Assembly: GCA_034722035.1 (NCBI GenBank)
Contig: JAYENK010000013.1
Span: 1 to 21,386, forward strand
DNA length: 21,386 nt
Origin: JAYENK01 sp034722035
GTDB lineage: Bacteria; Patescibacteriota; Patescibacteriia; Patescibacteriales; UBA12075
Direction: 5' to 3'
The translations under genes were made by a program, and so were the position numbers. This document shows positions 7,514 through 14,441 of this stretch, one piece after another; within the stretch, counting starts at the first letter, position 1, and each line of letters opens with the position of its first letter. A model generated the notes under the pieces. That model made no database searches, had not been told where the DNA came from, and saw only the letters and a list, made by a program, of their open reading frames with translations.

Positions 7514-7864
7514 TTAGTTTGTGACTCGAAGTCGTTTTAACATCTCTCGACGAAATTTAACCGGCGGCAACATTTTTTTAACTGCTCGTTTTAACGCGTC
7601 TGCCAAATCAGCCTCAAAAACATCACGTAATTTTTTTTCTTTTAACCCGCCGGGATAACCGGAATAATGGTAATATTTTTTTTGATTTAGTTTTTTTCCT
7701 GTAATTTTAAACTTCCCTGCGTTTATAACTTCAACGATATCGCCGCAATCCAAATTTGGCATAAATTCCGGCTTATTTTTTCCTCGTAAAAGCAGAGCAA
7801 TTTCAGTGGCGAGGCGTCCAATGCTTTTGTTATCTGCGTTAATTTTGTGTATTTTTCTGTCCAT
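7514..7864 (-). CDS. rplM: Ribosomal protein uL13
   Basis: A 116-residue large-subunit protein, shorter than the 142 residues of E. coli at both ends. Landmarks are the GRLATEIALLLRGKNKPEFMPNLDCGD segment, NAGKFKITGKKLNQKKYYHYSGYPGG (the classic tyrosine/histidine turn) and the KKMLPPVKFRREMLKRLRV end. The gene lies 6 bp after rplQ and is followed by rpsI, the universal partner order. The short form suggests a streamlined ribosome. No Shine-Dalgarno precedes the ATG. Confidence 0.97.
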   Translation of the reverse strand: MDRKIHKINADNKSIGRLATEIALLLRGKNKPEFMPNLDCGDIVEVINAGKFKITGKKLNQKKYYHYSGYPGGLKEKKLRDVFEADLADALKRAVKKMLPPVKFRREMLKRLRVTN

Positions 7865-7870
7865 ATCTAT

Positions 7871-8224
7871 TTATTTAATTAACTCTATAATTGCCATTTC
7901 TGCTCCGTCACCGGTTCTATTGTCCAACTTTACAATTCTAGTGTAACCACCATTTCTGTCTTGATAGCACTTACCAAGCACTTCCATTGTTTTTTTGACC
8001 GCCATTTTTTGTGGTAATTTTTTAATTATTCGGCGCCGGGCTTCTAAATTATCTTTTTTAGCAATAGTAATTATTTTTTCGACCAGAGACCGAACCACAT
8101 TGGCTTTTGCTTTAGTTGTTTTAACTTTTTCGTATATCAAAACGCTTGCTGCTAAATTTCTAAGCATCATTTCTCTTGATGCTTTCTTTCTATCCAATTT
8201 TTTTGTTTTTACTCTATGTCTCAT
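7871..8224 (-). CDS. rplQ: Ribosomal protein bL17
   Basis: A 117-residue bacterial-specific large-subunit protein. It opens MRHRVKTKKLDRKKASREMM, where most relatives have MRH...KLGR...HR, and carries LRNLAASVLIYEKVKTTKAKANVVRSLVEKIITIAKK and the closing GGYTRIVKLDNRTGDGAEMAIIELI. Its place after rpoA is the standard arrangement. The ATG lies 2 bp after the end of the reading frame that continues from rpoA, so the former rpoA end probably sat directly against rplQ. Confidence 0.97.
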   Translation of the reverse strand: MRHRVKTKKLDRKKASREMMLRNLAASVLIYEKVKTTKAKANVVRSLVEKIITIAKKDNLEARRRIIKKLPQKMAVKKTMEVLGKCYQDRNGGYTRIVKLDNRTGDGAEMAIIELIK

Positions 8225-8229
8225 ATTTA

Positions 8230-8319
8230 CAAACTAAGATTTTTTAGACCTACCTGATTTTTTCTTTGGTTTTTTTCTTTTTCCTCTTCTTCAGGCGCAG
8301 AATTCTGCGCCTCTACAAA
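8230..8319 (-). other. In-frame remnant of the rpoA 3' tail, downstream of the present stop
   Basis: After the rpoA stop (8322-8320) the same frame stays open for 30 codons up to TAA at 8229-8227. The first nine codons (FVEAQNSAP) are the palindromic repeat. The rest is EEEEKEKNQRKNQ and VGLKNLSL, continuing the charged character of the RpoA tail (EDKPEEK). One frame over, the same DNA reads KRKKPKKKSGRSKKS and a stop, a composition typical of basic tails, so slippage in the A-runs may have added to the decay. This is an interpretation of an otherwise unexplained gap. Confidence 0.5.
8293..8312. repeat. Palindromic repeat at the rpoA stop codon, copy 1
   Basis: AGGCGCAGAATTCTGCGCCT is a perfect 20-base palindrome located 7 bp past the rpoA stop (minus-strand direction). 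It matches copy 2 in rpsK at 17 of 20 positions, and two of the three differences compensate each other in the stem. No T-run follows, so it is not a standard terminator. The flank AATTTGTAGA also occurs twice in the mreB-glycosyltransferase gap. Confidence 0.85.
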
Positions 8320-9063
8320 TTATTTTTCCTCGGGTTTGTCCTCTGTAGTTTTAGCGGCTGTAGAACCACCAATTTTCTTTACTGCTTTAAATTGTTTAAT
8401 CAATATTCGTACTGCCTCTTCATAAGCTTCTTCCGGGCTAACCGTGCCATCAGTCTCTAAATCAATTATTAATTTGTCCCAGTTGGTCATTTTACCAACA
8501 CGAACATTTTCTATGTTGACGCCGATCTTTAATACCGGAGTGAAAATAGAATCCATTTCGATATAATTAATATCTTTGTTTTTTTCATCTGCTCCTTTCC
8601 TGCCTTCGATAGTATCGTAACCCCTTCCTTTGGCGATTAATATTTCCATGTTTAAATTTCCGGCCATGTCGGTAATTTCGCAAATAAACAAATCTTTATT
8701 GGCGATTTTCACTTCAGAATTTTTATTAATATCGGCGGCTGTAATCTTTTTCTTGCCATGAACATCCAACTCAAGTTTTACAATTTCTTCTGAAAAAGAT
8801 TTAAGTCTTAATTTTTTTAAGTTTAAAACAATTTCTAATATATCTTCTTTTATATATGGAATTGAAGTGAATTCATGATTCACCCCCTTAATTTTAATTC
8901 CAATTGGAGCGGCCCCAATCAAAGATGCTAAAAGTACACGGCGAACAGAATTGCCCAAAGTAATACCATAACCGGGAAATAAAGGACTAATTTCGATTTT
9001 TCCTTGATTTTTGTTTTCACCTGGTATAAATTTAATATTTTTTGCCAAAGCAATGTTCTCCAT
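8320..9063 (-). CDS. rpoA: RNA polymerase alpha subunit without C-terminal domain
   Basis: The 247-residue protein contains the complete alpha N-terminal domain that dimerises and nucleates polymerase assembly. It shows the SPLFPGYGITLGNSVRRVLLASLIGAAPIGIKIKGVNHEFTSIPYIKEDILEIVLNLK core, the GRGYD segment and the closing KMTNWDKLIIDLETDGTVSPEEAYEEAVRILIKQF helix. The family is normally about 310-330 residues. The helix-hairpin-helix C-terminal domain that contacts UP elements and activators is absent, and no separate copy follows. The protein ends in a charged tail (KTTEDKPEEK) at a stop that touches a palindromic repeat. Promoters read by this polymerase would depend on core elements, which fits the strong -35/-10 boxes seen here. 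Confidence 0.96.
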   Translation of the reverse strand: MENIALAKNIKFIPGENKNQGKIEISPLFPGYGITLGNSVRRVLLASLIGAAPIGIKIKGVNHEFTSIPYIKEDILEIVLNLKKLRLKSFSEEIVKLELDVHGKKKITAADINKNSEVKIANKDLFICEITDMAGNLNMEILIAKGRGYDTIEGRKGADEKNKDINYIEMDSIFTPVLKIGVNIENVRVGKMTNWDKLIIDLETDGTVSPEEAYEEAVRILIKQFKAVKKIGGSTAAKTTEDKPEEK

Positions 9064-9087
9064 ATATTTTATAGTTAAAAATTATTT

Positions 9088-9717
9088 TTATTTAGAATAA
9101 TATTCAATAATCAGCTGAATGTTAAAGCTTGGATTAACTTGATCCATTAACGGCGCGTGTAATATCTTAGCTTTAAGTTCTTTGATGTCAAAATTGATCC
9201 AACCTGGTACTTCTTTATTTTTTAAAATTTCAGAAATATTTTTAAAATATTTAGCCTCTTTCTTGTTATTTTTGATTTTAATTATATCGCCAACTTTTAC
9301 TTTATATGAAGGGATGCTCATGCGTTGATCATTTATGGTAAAATGTCCGTGATTAATTAACTGTCTGGCTTGTGCGCGAGAACTGGCAAAACCGATTCTA
9401 TAAATAGTATTATCAAAACGAGACTCCAACATTTGAATAAAAATTTCACCGGTGTCACCGGGTTTATTTTTGGCTCGTTCAAAAGTTAGTCTAAACTGTT
9501 TTTCCATCATATTATACTGATAGCGCGCTTTTTGTTTTTCCTTAAGCTGTTTGCCGTAATCACTGATACGAACTCTTTGTCTTGGTCCATGAAAACCGGG
9601 GGCATAATTACGCTTTACAATTGCGCATTTTGGAGTGCTGCAACGCTCACCTTTAAGAAACAGCCTTTCGCCTGCTCGTCTGCATTTTTTACATTTTGGA
9701 TCCAAATCCTTAGCCAT
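9088..9717 (-). CDS. rpsD: Ribosomal protein uS4, zinc-binding form
   Basis: A 209-residue primary 16S rRNA-binding protein. Cys9, Cys12, Cys26 and Cys31 (CKKC...CSTPKC) are spaced as in zinc-carrying S4 proteins such as that of Thermus. The S4 RNA-binding domain is evident in MLESRFDNTIYRIGFASSRAQARQLINHGHFTIND (about 92-126), and YAPGFHGPRQRVRISDYGKQLKEKQKARYQY is the family core. The ending INPSF-like motif appears as VNPSFNIQLIIEYYSK. It lies between rpsK and rpoA in the usual order and may also act in transcription antitermination, as known in other bacteria. Confidence 0.97.
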   Translation of the reverse strand: MAKDLDPKCKKCRRAGERLFLKGERCSTPKCAIVKRNYAPGFHGPRQRVRISDYGKQLKEKQKARYQYNMMEKQFRLTFERAKNKPGDTGEIFIQMLESRFDNTIYRIGFASSRAQARQLINHGHFTINDQRMSIPSYKVKVGDIIKIKNNKKEAKYFKNISEILKNKEVPGWINFDIKELKAKILHAPLMDQVNPSFNIQLIIEYYSK

Positions 9718-9766
9718 ATATTGTTACAGTAAAACTAAAAAATTATATTAATGTTTTGTGATAAAA

Positions 9767-10342
9767 CTATACCCGACGTGGTTTTTTCGGTCTGCATCCA
9801 TTATGAGGTATTGGCGTAATGTCTCTAATTGAAGTTACAAGCAGACCATTGTTGTTTAAAGCGCGAATGGCTGATTCTCTGCCGGTACCGATTCCGCGTA
9901 CAAATACACTTACTTCTTGTAAATTATATTCTTCTCTGGCTTTTCCTACCGCTATTCTGGTGATAATCTGGGCGGCGTATGGAGTAGCTTTTTTTGGACC
10001 TCGAAATCCGACAACCCCAGCGCTTGCCCGAGACAATACATTCCCCTGCATATCAGTCAAAGTGACCAGAGTATTATTATATGATGATTTGATAAAAGCT
10101 TTTCCGGTACTCACGTTTACCTTGCCCCTTTTCCTTTTTTTTACAACTTTTTTCTTGCTTTTAAGTTTTTTGATTTCACTTTTCCGTTTTTCCATTTTTT
10201 TAACAATATCTTCCGGCAACTCTTCCAAATTTTTCATTCCTGTATTTCTATCCTTCACGTCTTTAGACGCAAAATTCTGCGTCTTTACGGCTGATTTTTC
10301 TTCAGTTTTTTTAGTATCAATTTTGGTCTTGTCTTCATTCAT
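9767..10342 (-). CDS. rpsK: Ribosomal protein uS11 with a long charged N-terminal extension
   Basis: A 191-residue protein; the family usually has about 129. The S11 core begins near residue 72 (KRGKVNVSTGKAFIKSSYNN) and includes GVVGFRGPKKATPYAAQ, VFVRGIGTGRESAIRALN and the ending TPIPHNGCRPKKPRRV. It helps build the platform of the small subunit that binds the mRNA Shine-Dalgarno helix. The first 60-70 residues are low-complexity lysine/glutamate-rich sequence. Residues 18-26 (AVKTQNFAS) are coded by a palindromic repeat also seen at the rpoA stop. The extension lacks an internal ATG that fits the core well, so it is probably translated, although a shorter start at Met36 or Met50 cannot be ruled out. 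Confidence 0.95.
   Translation of the reverse strand: MNEDKTKIDTKKTEEKSAVKTQNFASKDVKDRNTGMKNLEELPEDIVKKMEKRKSEIKKLKSKKKVVKKRKRGKVNVSTGKAFIKSSYNNTLVTLTDMQGNVLSRASAGVVGFRGPKKATPYAAQIITRIAVGKAREEYNLQEVSVFVRGIGTGRESAIRALNNNGLLVTSIRDITPIPHNGCRPKKPRRV
10265..10284. repeat. Palindromic repeat inside rpsK, copy 2
   Basis: AGACGCAAAATTCTGCGTCT has 7-base arms around a six-base centre and lies in the coding part of the S11 N-terminal extension. Compared with copy 1 at 8293-8312, the first-arm G to A change at base 3 is matched by C to T at base 18, keeping the stem paired. Both copies are flanked by YTAC on the plus strand and are read in the same protein frame. Confidence 0.8.
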
Positions 10343-10370
10343 GTGTATCTGATTTAAAAAATTTATTATT

Positions 10371-10763
10371 TTATGTTTTTTGGGCAGGGTTTACGCGTCC
10401 AGAACCCATAGTAGAACGTTTATTCCCACGTACAGTGCGGCTATTCGTTTTAGTTCTTTGTCCGCGTACCGGCAAGGATCGTTGATGACGAAAGCCTCGA
10501 TAGCTGTGAATTTCTTTCAAACGTTTAATATTGCTCATTACTTCACGCCGCAAATCCCCTTCCGTCTTGTGTTGTTTTTCAATAATCGTCCGCAGCTTGC
10601 TCACGTCGTCTTCCTTTAAATCCTTAACTCTGGTATTCGGGTCTATCTTTGCGCTATTTAAAATTTTCTGAGAAGTAGAAAGTCCAACACCATAAACATA
10701 GGTCAAAGCGATTTCGACCCGTTTTTCGTTTGGAATTAATACCCCCGCAATTTTTACAGCCAT
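10371..10763 (-). CDS. rpsM: Ribosomal protein uS13
   Basis: A 130-residue small-subunit head protein that contacts the 50S subunit and P-site tRNA. Landmarks are MAVKIAGVLIPNEKRVEIALTYVYGVG, the helix-two-turn-helix region, and the conserved IHSYRGFRHQRSLPVRGQRTKTNSRTVRG stretch (about 90-114) with a basic tail. It stands between rpmJ and rpsK as in most bacteria. The intergenic leader upstream contains a stable hairpin (10775-10811), and no Shine-Dalgarno is seen before the ATG. Confidence 0.97.
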   Translation of the reverse strand: MAVKIAGVLIPNEKRVEIALTYVYGVGLSTSQKILNSAKIDPNTRVKDLKEDDVSKLRTIIEKQHKTEGDLRREVMSNIKRLKEIHSYRGFRHQRSLPVRGQRTKTNSRTVRGNKRSTMGSGRVNPAQKT

Positions 10764-10774
10764 GTGTTAGTTGT

Positions 10775-10811
10775 AAAGTATAAAGTTGCTTTAATAATAA
10801 CTTTTTACTTT
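10775..10811. repeat. Hairpin-forming repeat between rpmJ and rpsM
   Basis: AAAGTATAAAGTT (10775-10787) and AACTTTTTACTTT (10799-10811) form a 13-bp stem with one mismatch around an 11-base loop. Further TTTACTTT-like units follow to about 10833. The structure ends 12 bp before the rpsM ATG, so it would lie in the mRNA between two ribosomal genes. It lacks a T-run on the coding strand, so it looks like a repeat or a regulatory/processing hairpin and not a terminator. Confidence 0.55.
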
Positions 10812-10835
10812 TTACTTTATAAACTTTCTACTTAA

Positions 10836-10949
10836 TTACCCCTGTCTTTGTTTGTGCTTCGGGTTTTTGCATATTACAACAACTCTGCCTTTACGGCGGA
10901 TCGTTTTGCAATCTTTGCAGATTTTTTTTACCGAAGCTCCTACTTTCAT
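10836..10949 (-). CDS. rpmJ: Ribosomal protein bL36
   Basis: A 37-residue protein starting MKVGASVKKICKDCKTIRRK and ending CKNPKHKQRQG. Cys11, Cys14, Cys27 and His32 form the L36 zinc ribbon, so this is the zinc-carrying version. It helps organise 23S rRNA near the GTPase centre. The gene lies 63 bp after infA and before rpsM, its usual place. The length is typical for the family (37-38 residues). Confidence 0.97.
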   Translation of the reverse strand: MKVGASVKKICKDCKTIRRKGRVVVICKNPKHKQRQG

Positions 10950-11012
10950 TTTTTAAAAATTATTAATTTAGCGAATTAAAACCCGCCATTAAAACTCTAT
11001 TATTTATATTTT

Positions 11013-11273
11013 TTACAGTCTAAATGTTATTCTTCCTTTACTTAAATCATAAGGACTCATTTGCACTTTTACTTTATCTCCAGGCAAAATCCTAATGCGA
11101 AACATTCGCATTTTACCGGATAAATGCGCTAAAATCTCATGACCGTTTTCCAATTGAACCTTAAAGGTTGAAGCTGGTAATAATTCCAAGACATCTCCTT
11201 TTAATTCAATAAAATCTTTGGCGTCAGCAACAGCATCTTCTGTATTTTTTTTATTAAATTTTTTCTTTGACAT
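11013..11273 (-). CDS. infA: Translation initiation factor IF-1
   Basis: An 86-residue OB-fold protein that blocks the A site during initiation. The core is FIELKGDVLELLPASTFKVQLENGHEILAHLSGKMRMFRIRILPGDKVKVQMSPYDLSKGRITFRL, matching IF-1 throughout, with a lysine-rich leader of about 16 residues compared with the 72-residue E. coli protein. The ATG at 11273 (MSKKKFNKKN) is preferred; a GTG 24 bp upstream would add a hydrophobic leader not seen in the family. It is the first gene after the operon promoter. The secY-adk-map block that often precedes infA is missing and alaS stands there instead. Confidence 0.96.
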   Translation of the reverse strand: MSKKKFNKKNTEDAVADAKDFIELKGDVLELLPASTFKVQLENGHEILAHLSGKMRMFRIRILPGDKVKVQMSPYDLSKGRITFRL

Positions 11274-11338
11274 TAATAAAAATATTTTTAAATGCACAAA
11301 AAATCAGCAAAAACCTTTGCTAATTTAATGATAGGATA

Positions 11339-11367
11339 ATTATATATTTTATCAATATAAATGTCAA
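11339..11367 (-). promoter_or_regulatory. Consensus sigma-70 promoter of the infA-rpsI ribosomal operon
   Basis: On the minus strand TTGACA (11367-11362), exactly 17 bases, then TATAAT (11344-11339): both boxes are perfect. Transcription should begin near 11332 and give a leader of about 60 nt before infA. It is the strongest promoter in the window, as expected for ribosomal genes read by a polymerase whose alpha subunit lacks the UP-element-binding domain. Confidence 0.9.
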
Positions 11368-11476
11368 GGGAAAAAGATATATATCATTTATTAAAAAAAT
11401 AGCTTACTTTAGTAAATTTATAATATATAATATATATTTTATAAAAAACTATAAATTTTTAATTTTAATTTTAATT

Positions 11477-13345
11477 TTAATCGCTTAAAATCGCTTTAAT
11501 TCTTCTTACTCCGGCGGAGGAGCTTTTTTCTTTTTTAATTTTAAAATGTCCTATTTCACTAGTATTTTTAACATGCGGACCACCACAAATTTCTTTACTA
11601 AATACATTATTTCCCTCGCCCACGGTGTAAACCTTTACTTTTTCACCATATTTAGACTCAAACATGCCCTCGGCCGCGCATTCTTTGGCTTCATCCAGGC
11701 TCATTTCCCGAAAAGATACCGGCAAACTGTCCTTAATCACGGAGTTCACAATTTCTTCTACTTTTTCTTTTTCTTCATCAGTCATTTTTTTGTCATGGGA
11801 AAAATCAAAACGCAAACGATCAGCCGTTATATTGCTCCCTTTTTGGTGAATGTGTTCGCCCAAGACTCGCCGGAGTGCCTCGAGCATTAAATGAGCGGTG
11901 GTATGCAATCTGATAACAGCTTCGGAATTATCAGCCAAACCACCTTTAAATTTACCGGCAGAGGCAGTGCGAGATAATTCTTGATGTTTATTTAGCGCTA
12001 AGCTGTATTCTTGATCAAAATTATTTGATAGTTCAATATTTTTTTCTTCACATATTTCCTTGGTCATTTCAATTGGGTAGCCATATGTTTGAAAAAGATT
12101 AAAAGCAAATTCTCCGTTCATTTTTTTACCTTGAATCCTTCTTTCTCCCCTTTTAAGAGTCTTTTGAAATTTTTTCTCTTCTGCTTCTGTTTCATGCAAA
12201 ATAAAATCTTTATTTCGTTCAAGCTCTTCATAATGCTCCTTATAATCGTCGATTATAATTTCGGCAATTTCTTTTGTCCAGCCAATTTTATTGATCTCGA
12301 GTTGTCGGCCAAAACGTATCGCTCGCCGGATCAAGCGTCGCACAATATAGCCCTGATCCACATTTGACGGAGCCACGCCCTTGTCATCCCCCATCAAAAA
12401 AATAGCGGCTTTTAGATGGTCGGCAATCACCTCAAAAGCACGCATATTTTTTCGATATTCTTTGCCGGAAGAAAGATTTTTGATTTTATCCAGAATATTA
12501 GAAAATAAGTCAGTTTCAAATACATTATCCTTACCTTGGCTAATCATTGTAATTCGCTCCAGGCCTCCGCCAAAATCAACATTTTTTTGCTTAAGAGGCT
12601 TAAAGCCGTCTTTAGTCTTAAGAAATTCTATAAACACGTTATTACCAATTTCAATAAAACGTCCGCAATCACAGTTTACATGGCAAGGATTGTCTTTCCA
12701 TTGTGAGTTTTCGTGACGCTTAAGATTCTCACCCAGATCATAAAACACTTCGGAGTCGGGGCCGCCGATTTCACCCACTGGCATATTGGCCGGAGGACCG
12801 GAACGAGACCACCAATTTTTATCATCCCCATAATAAAATATTCTTCCGTCCCTCATTCCTGTTTCTTCCGAGCCATCATAGTCCTTAGCGTCCATGTTTA
12901 ATTCTTTAAATATTTCTTTCCAAATTGCCACCGAATCCATGTCTCTTTCTACGCCGATTTTTTCATTACCAGAATATACTGTTACATAAAGTTTTTTTGG
13001 ATCTAAGCCGATTTCTTTTGTTAAAAATTCAAAAAACCAATTGATCTGTTTTTTTTTAAAGTAATCTCCCAAAGACCAATTGCCAAGCATTTCAAAAAAA
13101 GTATTATGCCGATTATCCCCTACTCTTTCAATATCTCCGCAACGAAAAGATTTTTGGCTGTCCGCCAAACACGTTCCTTCCGGATGTGTCTCTCCCATCA
13201 AATAAGGGATTAAAGGCTGCATGCCCGAACTGGTAAAAAGTGAGCTTGGATCGTTTTCCGGCAAAAGAGAAGCGCTTTTAATTATAGCGTGTTTTTTTGC
13301 TTTGAAAAATTCTAAATATTTTTCGCGTATTTCGCTTGATTTCAT
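11477..13345 (-). CDS. alaS: Alanyl-tRNA synthetase lacking the C-terminal (C-Ala) domain
   Basis: A 622-residue class II synthetase that charges tRNA-Ala; E. coli AlaRS has 876 residues. The catalytic domain is clear from SSGMQPLIPYLMGETHPEG, DIERVGDNRHNTFFEMLGNWSLGDYFKKK and the GGGLERI segment (motif 3 region), followed by the tRNA-recognition helices. The editing domain carries the zinc/deacylation residues His481 and His485 (HTTAH) and Cys587/His591 (CGGPH). The protein ends right after this domain, so the DHHA1-type C-Ala domain that aids oligomerisation and tRNA binding is absent. A clean stop and full conservation argue for a natural short form. It follows rmlB by 10 bp. Confidence 0.96.
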   Translation of the reverse strand: MKSSEIREKYLEFFKAKKHAIIKSASLLPENDPSSLFTSSGMQPLIPYLMGETHPEGTCLADSQKSFRCGDIERVGDNRHNTFFEMLGNWSLGDYFKKKQINWFFEFLTKEIGLDPKKLYVTVYSGNEKIGVERDMDSVAIWKEIFKELNMDAKDYDGSEETGMRDGRIFYYGDDKNWWSRSGPPANMPVGEIGGPDSEVFYDLGENLKRHENSQWKDNPCHVNCDCGRFIEIGNNVFIEFLKTKDGFKPLKQKNVDFGGGLERITMISQGKDNVFETDLFSNILDKIKNLSSGKEYRKNMRAFEVIADHLKAAIFLMGDDKGVAPSNVDQGYIVRRLIRRAIRFGRQLEINKIGWTKEIAEIIIDDYKEHYEELERNKDFILHETEAEEKKFQKTLKRGERRIQGKKMNGEFAFNLFQTYGYPIEMTKEICEEKNIELSNNFDQEYSLALNKHQELSRTASAGKFKGGLADNSEAVIRLHTTAHLMLEALRRVLGEHIHQKGSNITADRLRFDFSHDKKMTDEEKEKVEEIVNSVIKDSLPVSFREMSLDEAKECAAEGMFESKYGEKVKVYTVGEGNNVFSKEICGGPHVKNTSEIGHFKIKKEKSSSAGVRRIKAILSD

Positions 13346-13355
13346 AGGGATTATT

Positions 13356-14438
13356 TTATTTATTGTTTAATTTTATTTTTTTCCACCACCATTCATTATC
13401 ACAATACCAATCAACTGTTTTCTTAAGGCCGGTTTTTAAGTCATATTTATGCTTCCAATCAAGCTGCTTGATTTTACTCATATCAATTCCATAACGAAAA
13501 TCATGACCGGGACGATCTTTGACAAATTCAATTATTGAAGGATGCTTGTCTAAAAGACGAAGAATCATGGTAATTATTTCAATATTGGAAAGTTCATTGT
13601 CGTGAGTGCCAATATTATAGATCTCACCAATTTTTCCTTTATGCAAAACTTTGTCAATCGCGGCGCAATTATCATCAACATAAATCCAATCGCGGCGATT
13701 TAAGCCATAACCATAAACCGGTATTTTTTTGTCTTCAAGCAAATTGCTAATAAACAAAGGAATTAATTTTTCCGGGTGCTGGCGTGGTCCAAAATTATTT
13801 GAAGTACGGGTAATAAGAACCGGCAAGCCATAAGTGCTATGATACGATTGGACCAACATATCAGACGCTGCTTTGGACGCAGAATAGGGGCTACGCGGGG
13901 TTAATAAGTCATTTTCTTTATAATATCCCTCTTCGATACTACCATAAACTTCATCGGTGCTAATATGGACGAATCTTTCAATTTTATATTTTTTGGCAGC
14001 TTCCAAAAGAACCTGCGTACCGATAACATTGGTTGACAAAAATTCTTGCGGTCGCGTGATTGAGCGGTCCACATGTGACTCAGCCGCAAAATGCACGACA
14101 GCGTTAACTTTTTTCATTATTTTGTCAACAATTTCAGCATCACGAATATCTCCTTTAACAAGATAATGACGCTTCTCATCAATTCCAATTAGATTATCAG
14201 GATTGCCAGCGTAAGTTAGGAGATCCAAGTTAATTATTCTGTAATCCTGATATTTATCCATCATGTAATGAATAAAATTACTGCCGATAAAACCGGCTCC
14301 GCCGGTGACTAATATAGTTTTTTTATAGCTGGAAGTTTTACTTGTTTGAACATCAGCTTCATCAAAATATTTTAAATCATGCGCGCTCAAACTGCCATTT
14401 TGTAATAATTTTTTTATAATGTCATTAATTTCGGGCAT
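13356..14438 (-). CDS. rmlB: dTDP-glucose 4,6-dehydratase with an N-terminal extension
   Basis: A 360-residue extended short-chain dehydrogenase that makes dTDP-4-keto-6-deoxyglucose, the second step to dTDP-L-rhamnose. NAD binding is by TGGAGFIG (45-52). The catalytic set is Thr161-Asp162-Glu163 (STDEVYG) and Tyr185/Lys189 (YSASK). SSNNFGPRQ-type (TSNNFGPRQHPEKLIP) and NRRDWIYVDDN segments are typical. About 40 residues precede the Rossmann fold, where relatives start at once. The first 30 form a short helical, SHOCT-like unit resembling the leader of the adjacent RmlC. The gene starts 3 bp after rmlC, so the two are surely co-translated. RmlA and RmlD are not in the window. Confidence 0.95.
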   Translation of the reverse strand: MPEINDIIKKLLQNGSLSAHDLKYFDEADVQTSKTSSYKKTILVTGGAGFIGSNFIHYMMDKYQDYRIINLDLLTYAGNPDNLIGIDEKRHYLVKGDIRDAEIVDKIMKKVNAVVHFAAESHVDRSITRPQEFLSTNVIGTQVLLEAAKKYKIERFVHISTDEVYGSIEEGYYKENDLLTPRSPYSASKAASDMLVQSYHSTYGLPVLITRTSNNFGPRQHPEKLIPLFISNLLEDKKIPVYGYGLNRRDWIYVDDNCAAIDKVLHKGKIGEIYNIGTHDNELSNIEIITMILRLLDKHPSIIEFVKDRPGHDFRYGIDMSKIKQLDWKHKYDLKTGLKKTVDWYCDNEWWWKKIKLNNK

Positions 14439-14441
14439 ATG

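Noticed and set aside
8293..8312. Terminator after rpoA
   Set aside because: The stem is strong, but the minus strand continues with a purine-rich stretch and no T-run, and rplQ follows at once.
9819..10352. 177-residue plus-strand reading frame opposite rpsK
   Set aside because: It lies antisense to a certain ribosomal gene, resembles no family and exists because of the codon bias of the real gene.
11274..11297. GTG start adding eight hydrophobic residues to IF-1
   Set aside because: IF-1 proteins lack such a leader and ATG 11273 fits better.
11461..11480. AATTTT tandem hexamer just after alaS as a functional element
   Set aside because: Simple AT-rich slippage repeat directly after the stop; no stem or T-run typical of a terminator.
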